Assembly: GCA_026182355.1 (NCBI GenBank)
Contig: JAPFBL010000226.1
Coordinates: 7,501-71,500 of the forward strand
Direction: 5' to 3'
Source: Hermatobates lingyangjiaoensis
Taxonomy: Eukaryota > Arthropoda > Insecta > Hemiptera > Hermatobatidae
DNA length: 64,000 nucleotides
In this document: positions 1 to 9,995 of the stretch, in pieces
Layout of the letters: each line of letters opens with the position of its first letter
How positions within the stretch are numbered: position 1 is the first letter of the stretch
Notes under the pieces: generated by a model
What the model saw: only the letters and a program-made list of their open reading frames with translations
Told to the model about the DNA's origin: nothing
Databases searched by the model: none
Position numbers and translations under genes: made by a program

Positions 1-230
1 ATAAAAAAAAGTTAATTTATTAAACAAATATTCTTTTTTAAATTAATTGTTTTATAACATACTTTAGAGATTAATATATAACATATTTCATAAACTTTTG
101 TTTATGTGTTGACGAAATAGTTTTAAATCTCCTGTCATATTGTTTTATTCCAGTGTTTATTAATCTGTGAATAATTTATTCTTGTACTGACTAGTATTGA
201 CCCGAGGTTCCCAACCAGGGCTGCCTCGAA

Positions 231-522
231 CATATTATTCCAAGTGCACGATAATGGTCCAGGTAAATAATAGCATATTATTATTGAAATATTTTTTTTC
301 TTCATATTATTCCAGAGTGTACGAGAATGGTTCATATGAATAATAGCATATTATTATTACATTTTTTTTCTTCATATTATTCCAGTGTGTACGAGAATAG
401 TCTAGGGGAATAATAATAATGTTCTTCATATTATTACGGAGGATACTAGAACGTCCCGGTAAATAATAGAATATTACCATTCAAATAATTTCACCTTTTT
501 ATTTTTTCATATTACTCCAGAT
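231..522. repeat. Tandem repeat, about 70-bp unit, 4-5 copies
   Basis: The phrase CATATTATTCCAG recurs at 231, 303, 373, 426 (changed to TTACGG) and 508, spaced 72, 70, 53 and 82 bases. Each unit continues with a GTACGAGAATGG-like stretch, an AATAATAGCATATT block and a T-run ending TTTTCTTC. The last unit is interrupted by the hAT MITE that starts at 523. Confidence 0.8.
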
Positions 523-951
523 CAGTGCTTCTTAAACGATGCGACCCATCGCATTGGTGACCTATGGAAGGTAGGTAGGTGCGCACCAAGATAAACGAAG
601 ATTAAATTTACATAATAGATTTATATTTTAAAACTTTACATCATTTTCAATTATTTTAGAAACACCAAGCATGTGGTTTTCAAGACTAAGTTAAGTCTCC
701 GCCACTTGGTATTTTCAACGGAAAGTAAATTTCTTTAATCTTTAAGCAGCAATGAGTAACACCTTCTCTTTTCCTTTTCTTCGGGATTTAAATCATTTGT
801 TACTGACCTCTATATCTCTTTCTCTTCTATTAAAAACTATTAATTTTTCAAATTTCAGAACTAAATTTTCTATAGTAAAATCAGTCATGCACGTCAAAGC
901 TTTGGTTATTTCATAGGTGCTCCCTGAAATAAAGAAGTTTGAGAAACACTG
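523..951. mobile_element. hAT-type MITE, 429 bp
   Basis: The ends are imperfect inverted repeats: CAGTGCTTCTTAAAC at 523 and GTTTGAGAAACACTG ending at 951. The flanks are CTCCAGAT (515-522) and CTCCAGGG (952-959), an 8-bp target duplication with 6 of 8 bases kept, as expected for hAT transposons. There is no transposase reading frame inside. The terminus CAGTGNTTCTYAAAC is typical of hAT non-autonomous elements. Slight decay of the target duplication suggests an old insertion. Confidence 0.8.
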
Positions 952-2093
952 CTCCAGGGGATGGGAGAATTGTCCATTTTATCAATAGCTTTTTGTTATT
1001 CTTCAAAGTTTTTCATAATTTTATTTCGCATGATTTAAATATTCATTGTGCTTTTTAGAAAACACCTTATTTATTATCCTTTTATTATTACATTTCATAT
1101 CGTTCAATTTATTAAACTTCTTTTGATATAAGCATATAACGTAGGTAAGATTGCTGCAGGTTATAAAAACTTGCAGGCAATAAACAAGAACAAAAAAATT
1201 ATAAAATAGAAGGTTTTTAGGAACCTGTTGAAAGTATGAATCTCAATATTACAATCTGGGATATTTTTTTTAAAAGAAATGGTATTTTTTGTAAAATATA
1301 CTTTCTTTCATCAAACATTTCAGATGTTTGATTTTTTTGTTGAATTATTTTTGAGTGTAATTTCAGGGAATGTGAGGTTCTAGTGAAATTTCACTGTAGT
1401 GCAGGGTGAAATGCTATGGAAACCACTGTGGTAGACCAAGATGAATAAATTTAACTCAGACGTGAATACCTGGTCATGTGTTTTGTATCACTGCAGTTCA
1501 AGTTTAGACACCTTGCCAATTTGTTATTCTCTCTACTTCAAAATCCCAATCACTTTTACAGAAGACGTATGTTTTTTTTTTAAATTGTTTAAAAATATCA
1601 TGTGTATCAGAGAATAAAGCTTGCAATACAGTGTATTTACCCCACACTCATACTTCTAACAAACCTTTCTGATGACACGAATTATAAGTCGTTTTTCAGA
1701 AGGATTCTTCTCAATGAAATGGCTTGGAGTATAAAATTCAAATCATTTATTCATTTCACTCGAAACATGAACAGAGTTCTAGGCCTTTATAACTTTGTTG
1801 GTAAAGGTATTTTGTCTTCATCTTTGAATGACACGCTCTTAAGCAAATCAACATATTTCATTGGAAGTTTCTTGATATACTGTTCGACTTTTTCTATTGT
1901 CTTTCTACTTCATTCAGAATCAACTTTCTTCAGATTTACCTCATTCTTTGACATCTACATTTTAATATATCCTTTCTCTGACCAGTATTTTGAAATACCT
2001 TTTATTCAAGACTGTTAGAGCAATAATTCAAATAAGAAGGAAGCTTGCTGATTAGGGCAAATTATAAATTTACAGCCTGTCGATTCATAACAT
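952..2093. other. No recognisable feature; one weak open frame
   Basis: This is AT-rich sequence. A 138-codon open frame runs 1602-2018 on the plus strand. The opposite strand over 1730-1990 also reads in lysine/glutamate-rich stretches with few stops, so if anything here was coding it is more likely a decayed minus-strand gene. I recognise no family on either strand. Confidence 0.4.
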
Positions 2094-2094
2094 T

Positions 2095-2300
2095 TTCAAG
2101 TTAATTTAAAATAATCCAAGATTAATTGAAAATAGTCCAAATTAAATTTAAAACAGTCCCACTTTAATTTAAAAAAAACCAAGTTTCTTTCAAAGTAATC
2201 CAAGTATCAATTAAAATAATCCAATTCTAATTTATAATAATCCAAGCTTAAATTCAGATTATCCAAATTTAATTTAATATTGTTCAAATTAACATTTAAA
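2095..2300. repeat. 21-bp AT-rich minisatellite, about 9 units
   Basis: A TCCAA-like anchor recurs at 2115, 2136, 2157, 2178, 2199, 2220, 2241, 2262 and 2283. The step is exactly 21 bases although the units have diverged (unit resembles AATTTAAAATAATCCAAG plus three bases). Constant spacing with poor sequence identity indicates an old array that has gained almost no indels. Confidence 0.85.
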
Positions 2301-2519
2301 GCAGTGTGTCAACTTGAAAATACATGTAGACTACACTGAAGCTTAAATTAATAATAGTTGTATAAAAGAGTTATTAAAATTACTTATATATTTGTATTTT
2401 GATTATATATTGCAGTTATTCTTAAGTTCAAAATTAAAAGAAATAATGAAAGGATAATGTTTAATAAAAATATATATGATACTAATTCAAGTAAACATGA
2501 ATTCAAGGTTGCATCTAAC

Positions 2520-3385
2520 ACTCTGACAGCCTTGATAGCCTGAGTACGTCTTATTATGGGGTAGTAATGGAGTGATTAAGCGCCACCAATAGCCTCTAAC
2601 ACTCAACTCCGACTTTCGGCCTTCACGAGGCTACCCTGTTAACCTGCTATATGCAGGGACAAACGAAAGAGGAGGAGGAGGTGATCAGGGGCTGGGCCTG
2701 ATCACTTTCGTTTCACAACCTTCCTAATCCCCAAATCCCCTCCTTTTATCCCAGCTCCAATCTAAGGTGTTATGCGATCCGTACCAAAGGATGGATGATA
2801 CAGGGGTTACTGTATTATGAACGGATCCTCCAGGGTACCAGGCGACCCCCTTCAGTACATAACCTTACTCCGGTATGCGGTGCTCTGCTGGAACGGACAA
2901 AATACCATCGAGAGAGATACATGGATTTTCCCCTGTATGATACTAAGGAGAAGGAAGTCCGGAGACGACTCTCCGGAAGCGCAGAGGATCCAAAAGTGCT
3001 AACTAGTGGGAGCTAACCTCCCACAAGTGCACCTAAGTACCCGAAGAAGGAGAAAGGAAGCTACTTTCTCCTGAATTGTAGGTAGCCTGAATGGACATTA
3101 TCAATTATGGTTTATGCAGATTCAGCAAAGAAGAGGAAGAAACACCGTTGCATCTGCTGACTGACTGTAAGGCAACTTTGCTGCACAGATATAGGTGCTT
3201 CGGTACACTCAACAAAAACCATAGAAAAACTTTTACCGCTGGAACCAGCTACAGTGCTGAGCTTTTTGGAGGCGTTGAAGCTAACTGCTGAGGTGATTTA
3301 GTACAGAAGAGGGGAAGTACAATAGTTTTTAAGACGCAGTGCTATAGTGACCCTCAAAAATAAAACAAGAAAAAAAGTATGTCTT
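2520..3385 (+). mobile_element. 3' end of a non-LTR retrotransposon (LINE)
   Basis: This GC-richer block stands out from AT-rich surroundings. It ends in a decayed coding tail (3091-3291) and an A-rich tail near 3355-3380 (AAAATAAAACAAGAAAAAAA). The body 2520-3060 is broken by stops in all frames. The 5' part of the element is absent, as is usual for 5'-truncated LINE insertions. The boundary at 2520 is approximate. Confidence 0.6.
3091..3291 (+). pseudogene. LINE polyprotein C-terminus fragment
   Basis: The 66-residue frame contains LCRFSKEEEETPLHLLTDC followed by an RYRCFGT stretch. This matches the cysteine/histidine tail found after the RNase H domain in I, R1 and LOA-clade LINE proteins (CRxCxEEEETxxHLLxxC, then a short R..LG stretch). 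The second cysteine of the CRxC pair is serine here. No reverse transcriptase or RNase H is preserved upstream, so this is a truncated relic. The initial ATG is incidental. The clade assignment is approximate. Confidence 0.65.
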
Positions 3386-3394
3386 ATTATCAGA

Positions 3395-4460
3395 GCTATC
3401 AGGAGTCGATATCGAGTACTTAGGAGATTCTTCTAAAAATGCATTAAGGGAGGCATTTGACACCTGCAGTACTCTGACAAGCTGACTATGTCTTATTACC
3501 TACCATGTATTTACATCGTCTTCAGTAGAAGTCACAGACTTCGTGTGTTATAAGTAATCATCTTAAAATAGCACACAGAGAGATGAAATATATGCTACTT
3601 TGCTGATAAACTGAAGTCTTTTTTACAATAAATATTTTTTAGTATTTTATTTTTATAAAGGGATTAATTTTATAGAATCAATTTCAATAGAGCTTAATTG
3701 TGTTCTTTCATCATGGTATGTAGTAAAATGTTGAAACTTTTTTTTTTGATTGATTAATATCTTGAATGGTTAGTGTTATCAGAAACATTGAAACTGTCAA
3801 AAACTGTTTTTTATAACTTCATCGAAATAATGTGATTGAGCGTGACTTTTAATATGACATTTAAAAATAGACTTATTATATAATTGGATAGATAAAAATA
3901 AAGCCAAATCCAGATAAGTGAAGTAGAGGTTGTGTTTGGTGCGAGGAATGGGGGGTGGGTGACCTATTAGACGTGCTAATCGAGGGGGGGTTCACGCAAG
4001 CTGTATTAAGGGCCGTAGGATGGGGAGCCGAATTAAGTGAGCCCTAATGTGCCCTAGACCAGACCCTTGGGAAAATAACTCCTGAATTCAACATGTGGTT
4101 GGCATCTTTTAAGGATAGACCAGTTTAAATGAAGGTAAACGACTATCGTCTGGTTGTAAACCACTTAAAGAGTCCACTTTAGGAATGCCCAGACAGTCCA
4201 CTCAGCCTCTTTGGGTGGAGTCCTTCAAATAATCTATTCTTGAAAAGGAGTTTACTTTCCAAGGATGCCTTGATGTAAAAACTAAATTCTTTTTATATTA
4301 TAATAATAATTTATTTTTAATATAACAATGAACTGTCTGACGCATTGCTCTGATAGAACGGCCATGGTGCTATTGTTTCTTGTGACTCCATTCGATATCA
4401 GATGTCACCTACCTTCAGGTTCTAAAGACAAGAAGAGAAGCTTAAGTGTCCACTAATGCC
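3395..4460. other. No recognisable feature
   Basis: AT-rich sequence with a more GC-balanced island at 3920-4260 (G-runs near 3950 and 3985). I see no coding frame, tRNA-like box or inverted repeat that I can support. The 3395-3520 stretch carries phrases resembling 2515-2545 (CTCTGACAAGCTGACTATGTCTTATTA versus a CTGACAGCCTTGATAG context) and may be a flank repeat. Confidence 0.35.
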
Positions 4461-4465
4461 AGACT

Positions 4466-4692
4466 GTAGACTAGATACCATATATAGGTGTAGGCCAGAT
4501 ACCACTTATGAGTGTAGGCCAGATACCACATATGGTTGTGGGCCACATACCACATATGGTGTAGGCTAGATACCACATATGAGTGTAGGCCACATACCAC
4601 ATATTAGTGTAGGCCAGAGACTACACATGGGTGTAGGTCGTATACCACATATGAGTGTAGGCCTGATACCACATATGAGTGTAGGCCAGAAT
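4466..4692. repeat. 24-bp minisatellite, about 9 units
   Basis: The GTAGGCC anchor recurs at 4490, 4514, 4538, 4561, 4585, 4609, 4633, 4657 and 4681, with steps of 24 bases and one of 23. The unit reads roughly CCAGATACCACATATGAGTG plus TAGG. Units differ by a few substitutions. No open frame crosses it. Confidence 0.95.
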
Positions 4693-4699
4693 ACCATGC

Positions 4700-5315
4700 T
4701 GCAATAAACAAGTCACCAATTGACATCATAAGGAGTACAAAAAAATAATAATAATTAATTTCACAGATTTTATCTTATCAGCTTTGTTCTACCTCTGCAA
4801 AGATACTGCGCATGAATTGTCATGCCCTTCAGTGAGTTAGTGCTATAAAAATCCTATATTAATTCTCATGAACTCCAGTTTCAGTGACAGTTTCAATATT
4901 GCAAATACTTAAATACAACTTTAAGGCTTACATCACTGGAATTGGCACTTAACAGTCATTGTTGGCTGCAAGATTTTCTCTTAGGCTCAATACAATTTTA
5001 TTTTAATTTATTTTTTTAAAGATTGTATTATTAACTTCGTATTTTATACTATTTTTATTTATTATTAGTATTTCATTTGTATATTTATTGATTTATTTAC
5101 ATTTATTACTTATAATTGTTAGTCACTTTATTATTATTTTTTTCACCTTTCTGTAAATGTTCTCCGTACTTAACTCTGCTGATGCGGCTCATGAAATTCT
5201 CAGCTCAATCACATTCTTCTCATGATGATGTCGAATACTTGAATAACTAAAGCTAGTACCTCTACTGTTAACTGAGTCCTTTTACTCCTCTAATATTTCG
5301 ACATTCATGAGTTAT
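4700..5315. other. No recognisable feature
   Basis: AT-rich sequence with long T/A runs (5000-5140). A fragment TAATATTTCGACATTC at 5291 repeats the family B core found just downstream. Confidence 0.4.
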
Positions 5316-5319
5316 ATAT

Positions 5320-5434
5320 AGTTCACAAAAGAAAGAGAAAGCAGATGAAAAACAAACTAAAGACTCACTACGATAATTTTGACATTCGTCGTCGTCGGGC
5401 AGAAGTATTCTCTTTGAGTAGCTGAAGCTTACTA
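5320..5434 (+). repeat. Foldback family B, single arm
   Basis: It begins AGTTCACAAAAGAAAGAG and carries the TTTTGACATTCGTCGTCG core followed by GGGCAGAAGTA and AGTAGCTGAAGCT. Other copies of the arm are at 25320, 29080, 31964 and, inverted, 52720. It is preceded by TATATA and followed by (TA)n. Read on the minus strand the core is a CCGACGA-like box, a GAC/GTC hairpin and a GAAA-like box, changed here to CAAA. Confidence 0.8.
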
Positions 5435-5435
5435 T

Positions 5436-5565
5436 ATATATATATTTGTATAGGTAGGCATCAAATCTTCTTTTAGCAAATTGAGTTGAAATATACACCA
5501 GCCTCTGCATTTATGACTTTTTTACTGACTGTCTCTAACTTTCTGATAATTTGTCTTTCAAGTAT
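5436..5565 (-). pseudogene. Penelope-like element N-terminal fragment
   Basis: The minus strand reads RKLETVSKKVINAEAGVYFN then SIC, a stop, and KEDLMPTYTNIYI. The same segment (KLExxSKKVVNAExxxxFNxxC then ExLLPxYT) occurs at 9876, 13012, 13190, 13691, 40848, 41392 and 46255. It is the conserved basic N-terminal region upstream of the PLE reverse transcriptase. The frame has one stop and runs straight into a (TA)n tract and family B. The PLE assignment rests on the family-wide motif and the RT and GIY-YIG relics nearby. Confidence 0.7.
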
Positions 5566-5576
5566 GTATATGCACA

Positions 5577-5701
5577 AGATTTCACATGAACACGTGAAAT
5601 AACAATCAATGATTAAATCATAATATGAAATGAGGAAAAAAGACTAAGATCTTTCAACCGTAACAAGCGGACTTCGTAAGGGTTAAATCCCAACAGTTGG
5701 G
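5577..5701 (+). repeat. Foldback family A, left arm only
   Basis: This arm reads AGATTTCACATGAACACGTG, then ATCTTTCAACCGTAACAAGC and a diverged CAACAGTTGG end. The inverted partner arm is missing. A PLE-like open frame starts immediately at its inner end. Confidence 0.8.
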
Positions 5702-5917
5702 AAACTTAACACTGAAAAATTACATAATATAGACATTGATAATTTAAATATATTAAAAGGAATGGTATATGGACTTAGAGAAACAAGCGATGTTGTTAGT
5801 ATACTTAAATGTTTTATTGATTCTTATTTCAAACTTAAAATAGATAATACTGAAAAAATTACTAAAGCGGACAAATCAAAAGTAACAGTGATACTAAAGA
5901 AAAGACAACGTAGATAA
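5702..5917 (+). pseudogene. Unrecognised coding-like frame, likely PLE body
   Basis: There are 71 codons without a stop and no initiating ATG at the start. The residues are lysine/isoleucine-rich, with segments such as LKGMVYGLRETSDVV and ITKADKSKVTVILKKRQRR. I do not recognise the sequence. It lies between a family A arm and PLE reverse transcriptase in the same orientation, so I infer it came from the region of a PLE protein between the N-terminal segment and the RT. A second short frame (5998-6216) follows and is also unrecognised. Confidence 0.4.
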
Positions 5918-6249
5918 AAAAGATACAATGTTAATAAATAAAAATATTTAACCCAATCTTTTGGGGTGAATCCTATTCAGGAGGATGAGGCACCGGCATG
6001 ATAATGTGCAAACGGTTTCCGTGTGGTAATTGCCAGGAAATAGGATGGTTTTTTAAGTGGTCAGGCCCAAACCATACCAAAAAAAAGACCTTGCTAAGGG
6101 ATCTGATGAACACATTTTTCCTGTTCAAAAAAAAAAAAAAACTTTTGGAAAGAGTTTATAGTTCCTTTAATAAAAAGATAAAACTATCTTTAAAAATCAA
6201 CCAAAACAATTGCTAAACTTGTTTCACAATCCCTTCATACCTTATATGT

Positions 6250-7341
6250 ACGGTGTATATATGGGTTGATCAAAATATACAATAATAATCGATCAATAAG
6301 ATTATTTGTGATTATTCACAAATTAATAACCTATTATAGCTAGTGGTTGGTTCGGTCTCATATGGTTTGTCAAATGGCCAGTTAGTGTTTTGAACCATTT
6401 AATTGGCAAAAATTCAGGCAGCCATATTAAAAAGCAATGTTAATTTAATCAGAAAATTAAGAAATGTCAACAAGAATACAGATTATAGATTAATTAGTTT
6501 TGATGTTAAGTCCCTATTTTCCAATATACCTGTAACTGATCTCTTGAGTTTACTCCTGCAGGAATTAGTTAATTATACCCTCCCTCTATCTTCTAACACA
6601 AAATTCGAGTTAATTAAGTAATGTATAGTAGATTGTCATTTTTAGTTTGAAAATAACTTTTAAAAATTAAAATTTGATCTTCCAGTGGGTAACTGTTTAT
6701 TCACCCTCCTGAGTAATTTTTATATGCAATTTTTTGAAACTAAAATGTTTAGTTCAGCATTGCCTAAATCCTGCATTGCCTAGCGTATTGTATTTAATCA
6801 TGTTAAATACTTTAGATATGTTGACGATATATTAGGCAAGGTCTATGAATAAAGATGCCTTTTTAATAAAACTAGGTTCATTAGTACCGACAATTCAATT
6901 CATAATAAAAGAATTAAGTTGCAATTTGATCTTCCTAGATGTCCTGATATATATATATATAATATAGGTCAACTAAGGAATTACATTTTAGTGTAGATAG
7001 AAAACCACTTGCGTATGTCTCATTTTTAATCTTCTCATCTAAGAAATATTAAAATTTCTCTTTTTAGAAATATGTATTTGAGGGCGTTAAGAGTGTGTTC
7101 CACTGAGTTTCTTAATGATAGGATTAATAACATTAGGTCAATTGTCCCGTCATTAAAATACCCCCCCCCCCCTCCTTATATCAACTTAGCTTTGAAGGGT
7201 GCTAAAAACACTCTATCCAATGTTTCAACAGAATCATATTCAATGTCAAATTCCATTGTTTTATCATATCACGAGTCATTGGACCGGACCCTCTTTCTAG
7301 GCTTGCGCGTAAAAATCGAAACGTCGGAAACGATGGTTTGA
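6250..7341 (+). pseudogene. Penelope-like reverse transcriptase, decayed
   Basis: Reading across frames, conserved PLE RT blocks appear in order. YGLIKIYNNNRSIRLF is near 6258. LISFDVKSLFSNIPVTDLL is at about 6491-6550. A VGNCLFTLLSNFYMQFFET-like block is near 6690-6740. FRYVDDILG, carrying the catalytic DD, is near 6810. LGSLVPTIQF and FLDVLIY lie at 6865-6960, and LRALRVCSTEFLNDRINNI is at 7075-7140. Stops and frameshifts break it at least four times, and a (TA)5 sits in the FLDVLIY region. An intact PLE RT would be a single frame, so this copy is dead. No endonuclease is attached. Confidence 0.85.
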
Positions 7342-7424
7342 TTTTTTATCCAGAAAATTGACCTAATCCCGATTAGAGAACACACCTATTCTATAAAACG
7401 GTCGATATATTATTGAATCTGTTA
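7318..7424 (+). repeat. Family Z terminal arm
   Basis: It contains GAAACGTCGGAAACGATGG, then AATTGACCTAATCCCGAT, AGAGAACACACCTATTC and a CGGTCGATATATTATTGAAT end running into (TA)n at 7424-7452. The same terminal phrase recurs at 12323-12420, 29205 (inverted) and 30970-31031. Confidence 0.7.
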
Positions 7425-7469
7425 TATATATATATATATATATATATATAACTTTAAATTACACAAAGC

Positions 7470-7612
7470 ACGACACAGAAAAGAGAATAAAAAGAACACT
7501 ACAGAATTCAATATTTCGAACTGTTGTTCGTCATCAAGAGAGTAGACTAGAAGAGAGGACGAAGTGAGAGAGATCTCCCCACGTCGAAGAACGGAGCGCA
7601 AAATTCCGTTAT
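7470..7612 (-). repeat. Family T half-element with structured core
   Basis: On the minus strand it reads TTGATGA, C, GAAC-AACA-GTTC hairpin, GAAATATTG, then a pyrimidine-rich tail toward (TA)n at 7424-7452. This is the same order as families B to F, with unrelated arm sequence. A partner arm is not present. Confidence 0.65.
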
Positions 7613-7659
7613 ATATTATATTCGTAATTTAAATTTCTCTTTTAAAATTATTAAGGTAA

Positions 7660-7800
7660 GATACAGAAATCATTAAATATAGGATTAATAACGATTGGTT
7701 TTCCGTATAAAATACCCCCGCGTTGGAATCAAACTGTACTTTGAAGGGTAAAAACCTACCAATGTTTCACAGAACAATCAAGAAAATCATTGTTTAAATC
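7660..7800 (+). pseudogene. Second decayed copy of PLE RT tail
   Basis: It aligns by eye with 7120-7260 of the first copy: GGATTAATAAC, then AAAATACCCCC, CTTTGAAGGGT, CCAATGTTTCA and the final ATTGTTT. Several internal deletions are present. It lies about 540 bases downstream in the same orientation and shows that at least two related PLE insertions or a partial duplication occurred here. Confidence 0.6.
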
Positions 7801-8204
7801 CTTCCAATATTATTTAGACAAACCAGATTTAAATTAGTAAAAATCGAAAAATAAAAAAAATATTAATTATTACAAAAATTATAATAATCCATTAAAAAAA
7901 TATTAAACGGTACAGTTATATGAATGAGGAATAACAATGATGATCATATGAATGCACTCTTCGGAAGCTCTAAGGGTGACAGGAATTAGATCGGAAATTT
8001 GTTATGAGTTGTACCCTAAAACAACATTTGAAGGGTCAGGGAATAGCCATGGATAGCTATGGGAGGCTCTAACGCTGACCAACGAAGCCTTAATTGTTCA
8101 TAACGCAGGCCAGTAGAGTTGAAGCCAACCAAGAATTAAATTCGAACTTGTTCTATAAATAATATAAATAGTAGAAATAAGAGTCTCCACTCAAAACGGA
8201 CAAA

Positions 8205-8208
<4 letters not shown>
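7801..8208. other. No recognisable feature
   Basis: AT-rich to 7930, then a more balanced stretch (7930-8180) with no frame or repeat I can identify. It ends with ACTCAAAACGGACAAA (8192-8206), a phrase shared with family V. Confidence 0.35.

Positions 8209-8251
<43 letters not shown>
8209..8251. repeat. (TA)n microsatellite
   Basis: An uninterrupted TA run of about 40 bases following a family V-like phrase. Confidence 0.95.
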
Positions 8252-8253
<2 letters not shown>

Positions 8254-8471
8254 TAGTTGAAGTTCTTTAGTACGAGTACAAAGCTTATTCTAGACATAGC
8301 TATACTTGGCTCATACTGGTATCATTATTAGCCTTCTAATATTTCTGAATATGTCTCTTGTCATTTCTTCATTCCCTTAATTTTGTTATCGTTACATTTT
8401 TTAATATCTTTCCATCAAATTTTTGTGTATAAGGAGTATTTGAAATCTTGTTATGTATTGAATGTATATAT

Positions 8472-8668
8472 AAAGATTTCACATAAACACGTGAAATAAC
8501 AATCAATGATCAAACCACAATGTGAAATGGGAAAACAAGACTAAGATCTTTCAACCGTAACAAGCGGTCTCCAATTGTTGGGTTTTTGACTCTGACGAAG
8601 ACCGCTTGTTACGGTTGAAAGATCTTAGTCTTGTTTTCCCATTTCATATTGTGGTTTGTTCATTGGTT
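8472..8668. mobile_element. Foldback family A, nearly complete
   Basis: Left arm starts AAAGATTTCACATAAACACG and the right arm mirrors it (CTCTGACGAAGACC then ATCTTAGTCTTGTTTTCCC). The inner ends nearly meet near 8570-8590, with a short loop CAATTGTTGGG. The left side abuts TATATATA and the right side enters TATATATATT. The right arm carries the core CTGACGA (8592), A, a GACCG/CGGTT hairpin and GAAA (8617). No protein is encoded. Confidence 0.9.
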
Positions 8669-8868
8669 TATATATATATTCATTAAAATCATGTAAATAA
8701 GTTTTCTTCATTAATGACTGTCTCCTTTGTTTTTTTTCAAAATTATCCCAGAAGAACTCTCATTTTGAATTATAATCATTATCATAAATAACAGCAATTA
8801 CTTATTAGAAAAGTTCAGCCATTAGAAGTGAAATTATGGGGCCTAACAATCAAAGTAAGAGCTCCTCA

Positions 8869-9110
8869 CTGAAGGAACAAACTTCATCTATGAATACAAA
8901 TGTAATGAAGGGGACTGTGAAACCTGCAAAAACTCGAATATTGATATGACTTCAACTTCACTTTGGAGGAGACCTATCATACATCTAATAGCTGGAGTAA
9001 CAAAAACCCGCATAGAGCATATGAATGTAACAACAAACTAACAAGGTTAATACTGATAGTCAATGCAAAAAGAATTACAAATGAAAAGATCATCATAAAC
9101 TAAAAATGCA
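8869..9110 (+). pseudogene. PLE GIY-YIG endonuclease fragment
   Basis: A 57-codon frame (8874-9043) reads FIYEYKCNEGDCETC, then SNIDMTSTSLWRRP, IHLIAGVTKTRIEHMN and a stop. Just beyond, in another frame, it continues NKLTRLILIVNAKRITNEK. This is the order of a GIY-YIG nuclease of the PLE type: a GIY-equivalent strand with a CxxxxC pair, a YIGMT equivalent (here NIDMT, so the YIG residues are lost), an arginine helix, then a xxLTRExLxxNT segment as at 41842. It is dead. Confidence 0.75.
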
Positions 9111-9869
9111 GAAGGCATCATTATACAAAAAACATGTCCAAATATAAATATTCACAGAATTTTTTTTTTTAATTATTCAGATACAACAGTTTTGCTGTTA
9201 ATCCTGCCCACTTACTTAACGGTATTATAAAAAAAAAAATTAATTCTCTTTCCCCGTCAATGGGCGCTAAAACTAATTAAATAGGAAAAACTAGAAAAGA
9301 AGATCACTTACGTCCTGATAAACAGTGGTAAAGATTGGAAACATATTTCGTTCAAAATTATTATTTTTATCATTATTATTATTTTTATTTTTTTATTAAT
9401 AAAATCATATACGTTATAAATATTATACAAAAATAATAAATCATATAATTAATTATTAATAATAATAATTTATTATAATATTAATAATTAAAACAATATT
9501 CTTTTTATTAATTAATATTAGTAATAACATAATATATGAATATTATGCAGTCGACATTACGAGGTGTTTATATTAACAAGAAGCACAGGTCTAGACTGTT
9601 GATGAAAATAGACTGTTTCTTGCAGTCACGAAATTAGTTAAATCAAAAAGTTATGTTGAAGTATGTGCATGCCATGAGCTTTAGTGTTACATTAGTTTAT
9701 AGTACTTAAAAATTTAGTTATAGCATTTGAAAATTTAGTTAGCGTATTTAAAATATAGTTCTTAGCTCATTCTAGTCTGGTTCTTAGCTTAATTGCCACC
9801 ACGTTTGGATTACACCACAATTTGTAATGATACTGAAGGTCTCAGTTCAACTTTATATCGAGATTACTG
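9111..9869. other. AT-rich, no recognisable feature
   Basis: It may include the tail of the endonuclease relic up to about 9310. 9360-9540 is an almost pure A/T stretch rich in ATT and AAT runs. Confidence 0.4.
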
Positions 9870-9995
9870 CAAACCTAGCGTAAATTAGTACGTAAATTGG
9901 AGGCAACCAGTAAAAGGTTAGTGAATGCAGAAGTTGCTGCAAAATGTAATGCTATTTGTTCAAGCGATATAAACAAAGAGTGTTACTACTCTTAT
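9870..9995 (+). pseudogene. PLE N-terminal fragment
   Basis: The plus frame reads RKLVRKLEATSKRLVNAEV then AAKCNAICSSDINK, matching the PLE N-terminal motif seen at 40848 (RKLVRKLENTSKKVVNAEA). The FN pair before the cysteine is lost. The open frame continues for a few codons (ECYYSYSVF) and then decays. Confidence 0.65.

Noticed and set aside
1602..2018. 138-codon plus-strand gene
   Set aside because: Phenylalanine/isoleucine/serine-rich, AT-driven codons, no motif; the minus strand looks at least as coding-like.
4466..4692. CRISPR array
   Set aside because: Units are contiguous 24-bp tandem repeats without spacers in a eukaryotic, repeat-rich context. The same applies to the arrays at 49363 and 60637.
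8592..8620. Calling the family A core a working hammerhead ribozyme
   Set aside because: One extra base before stem II, and no clear stem III with a NUH cleavage site or stem I partner by eye. Kept as a hypothesis only.
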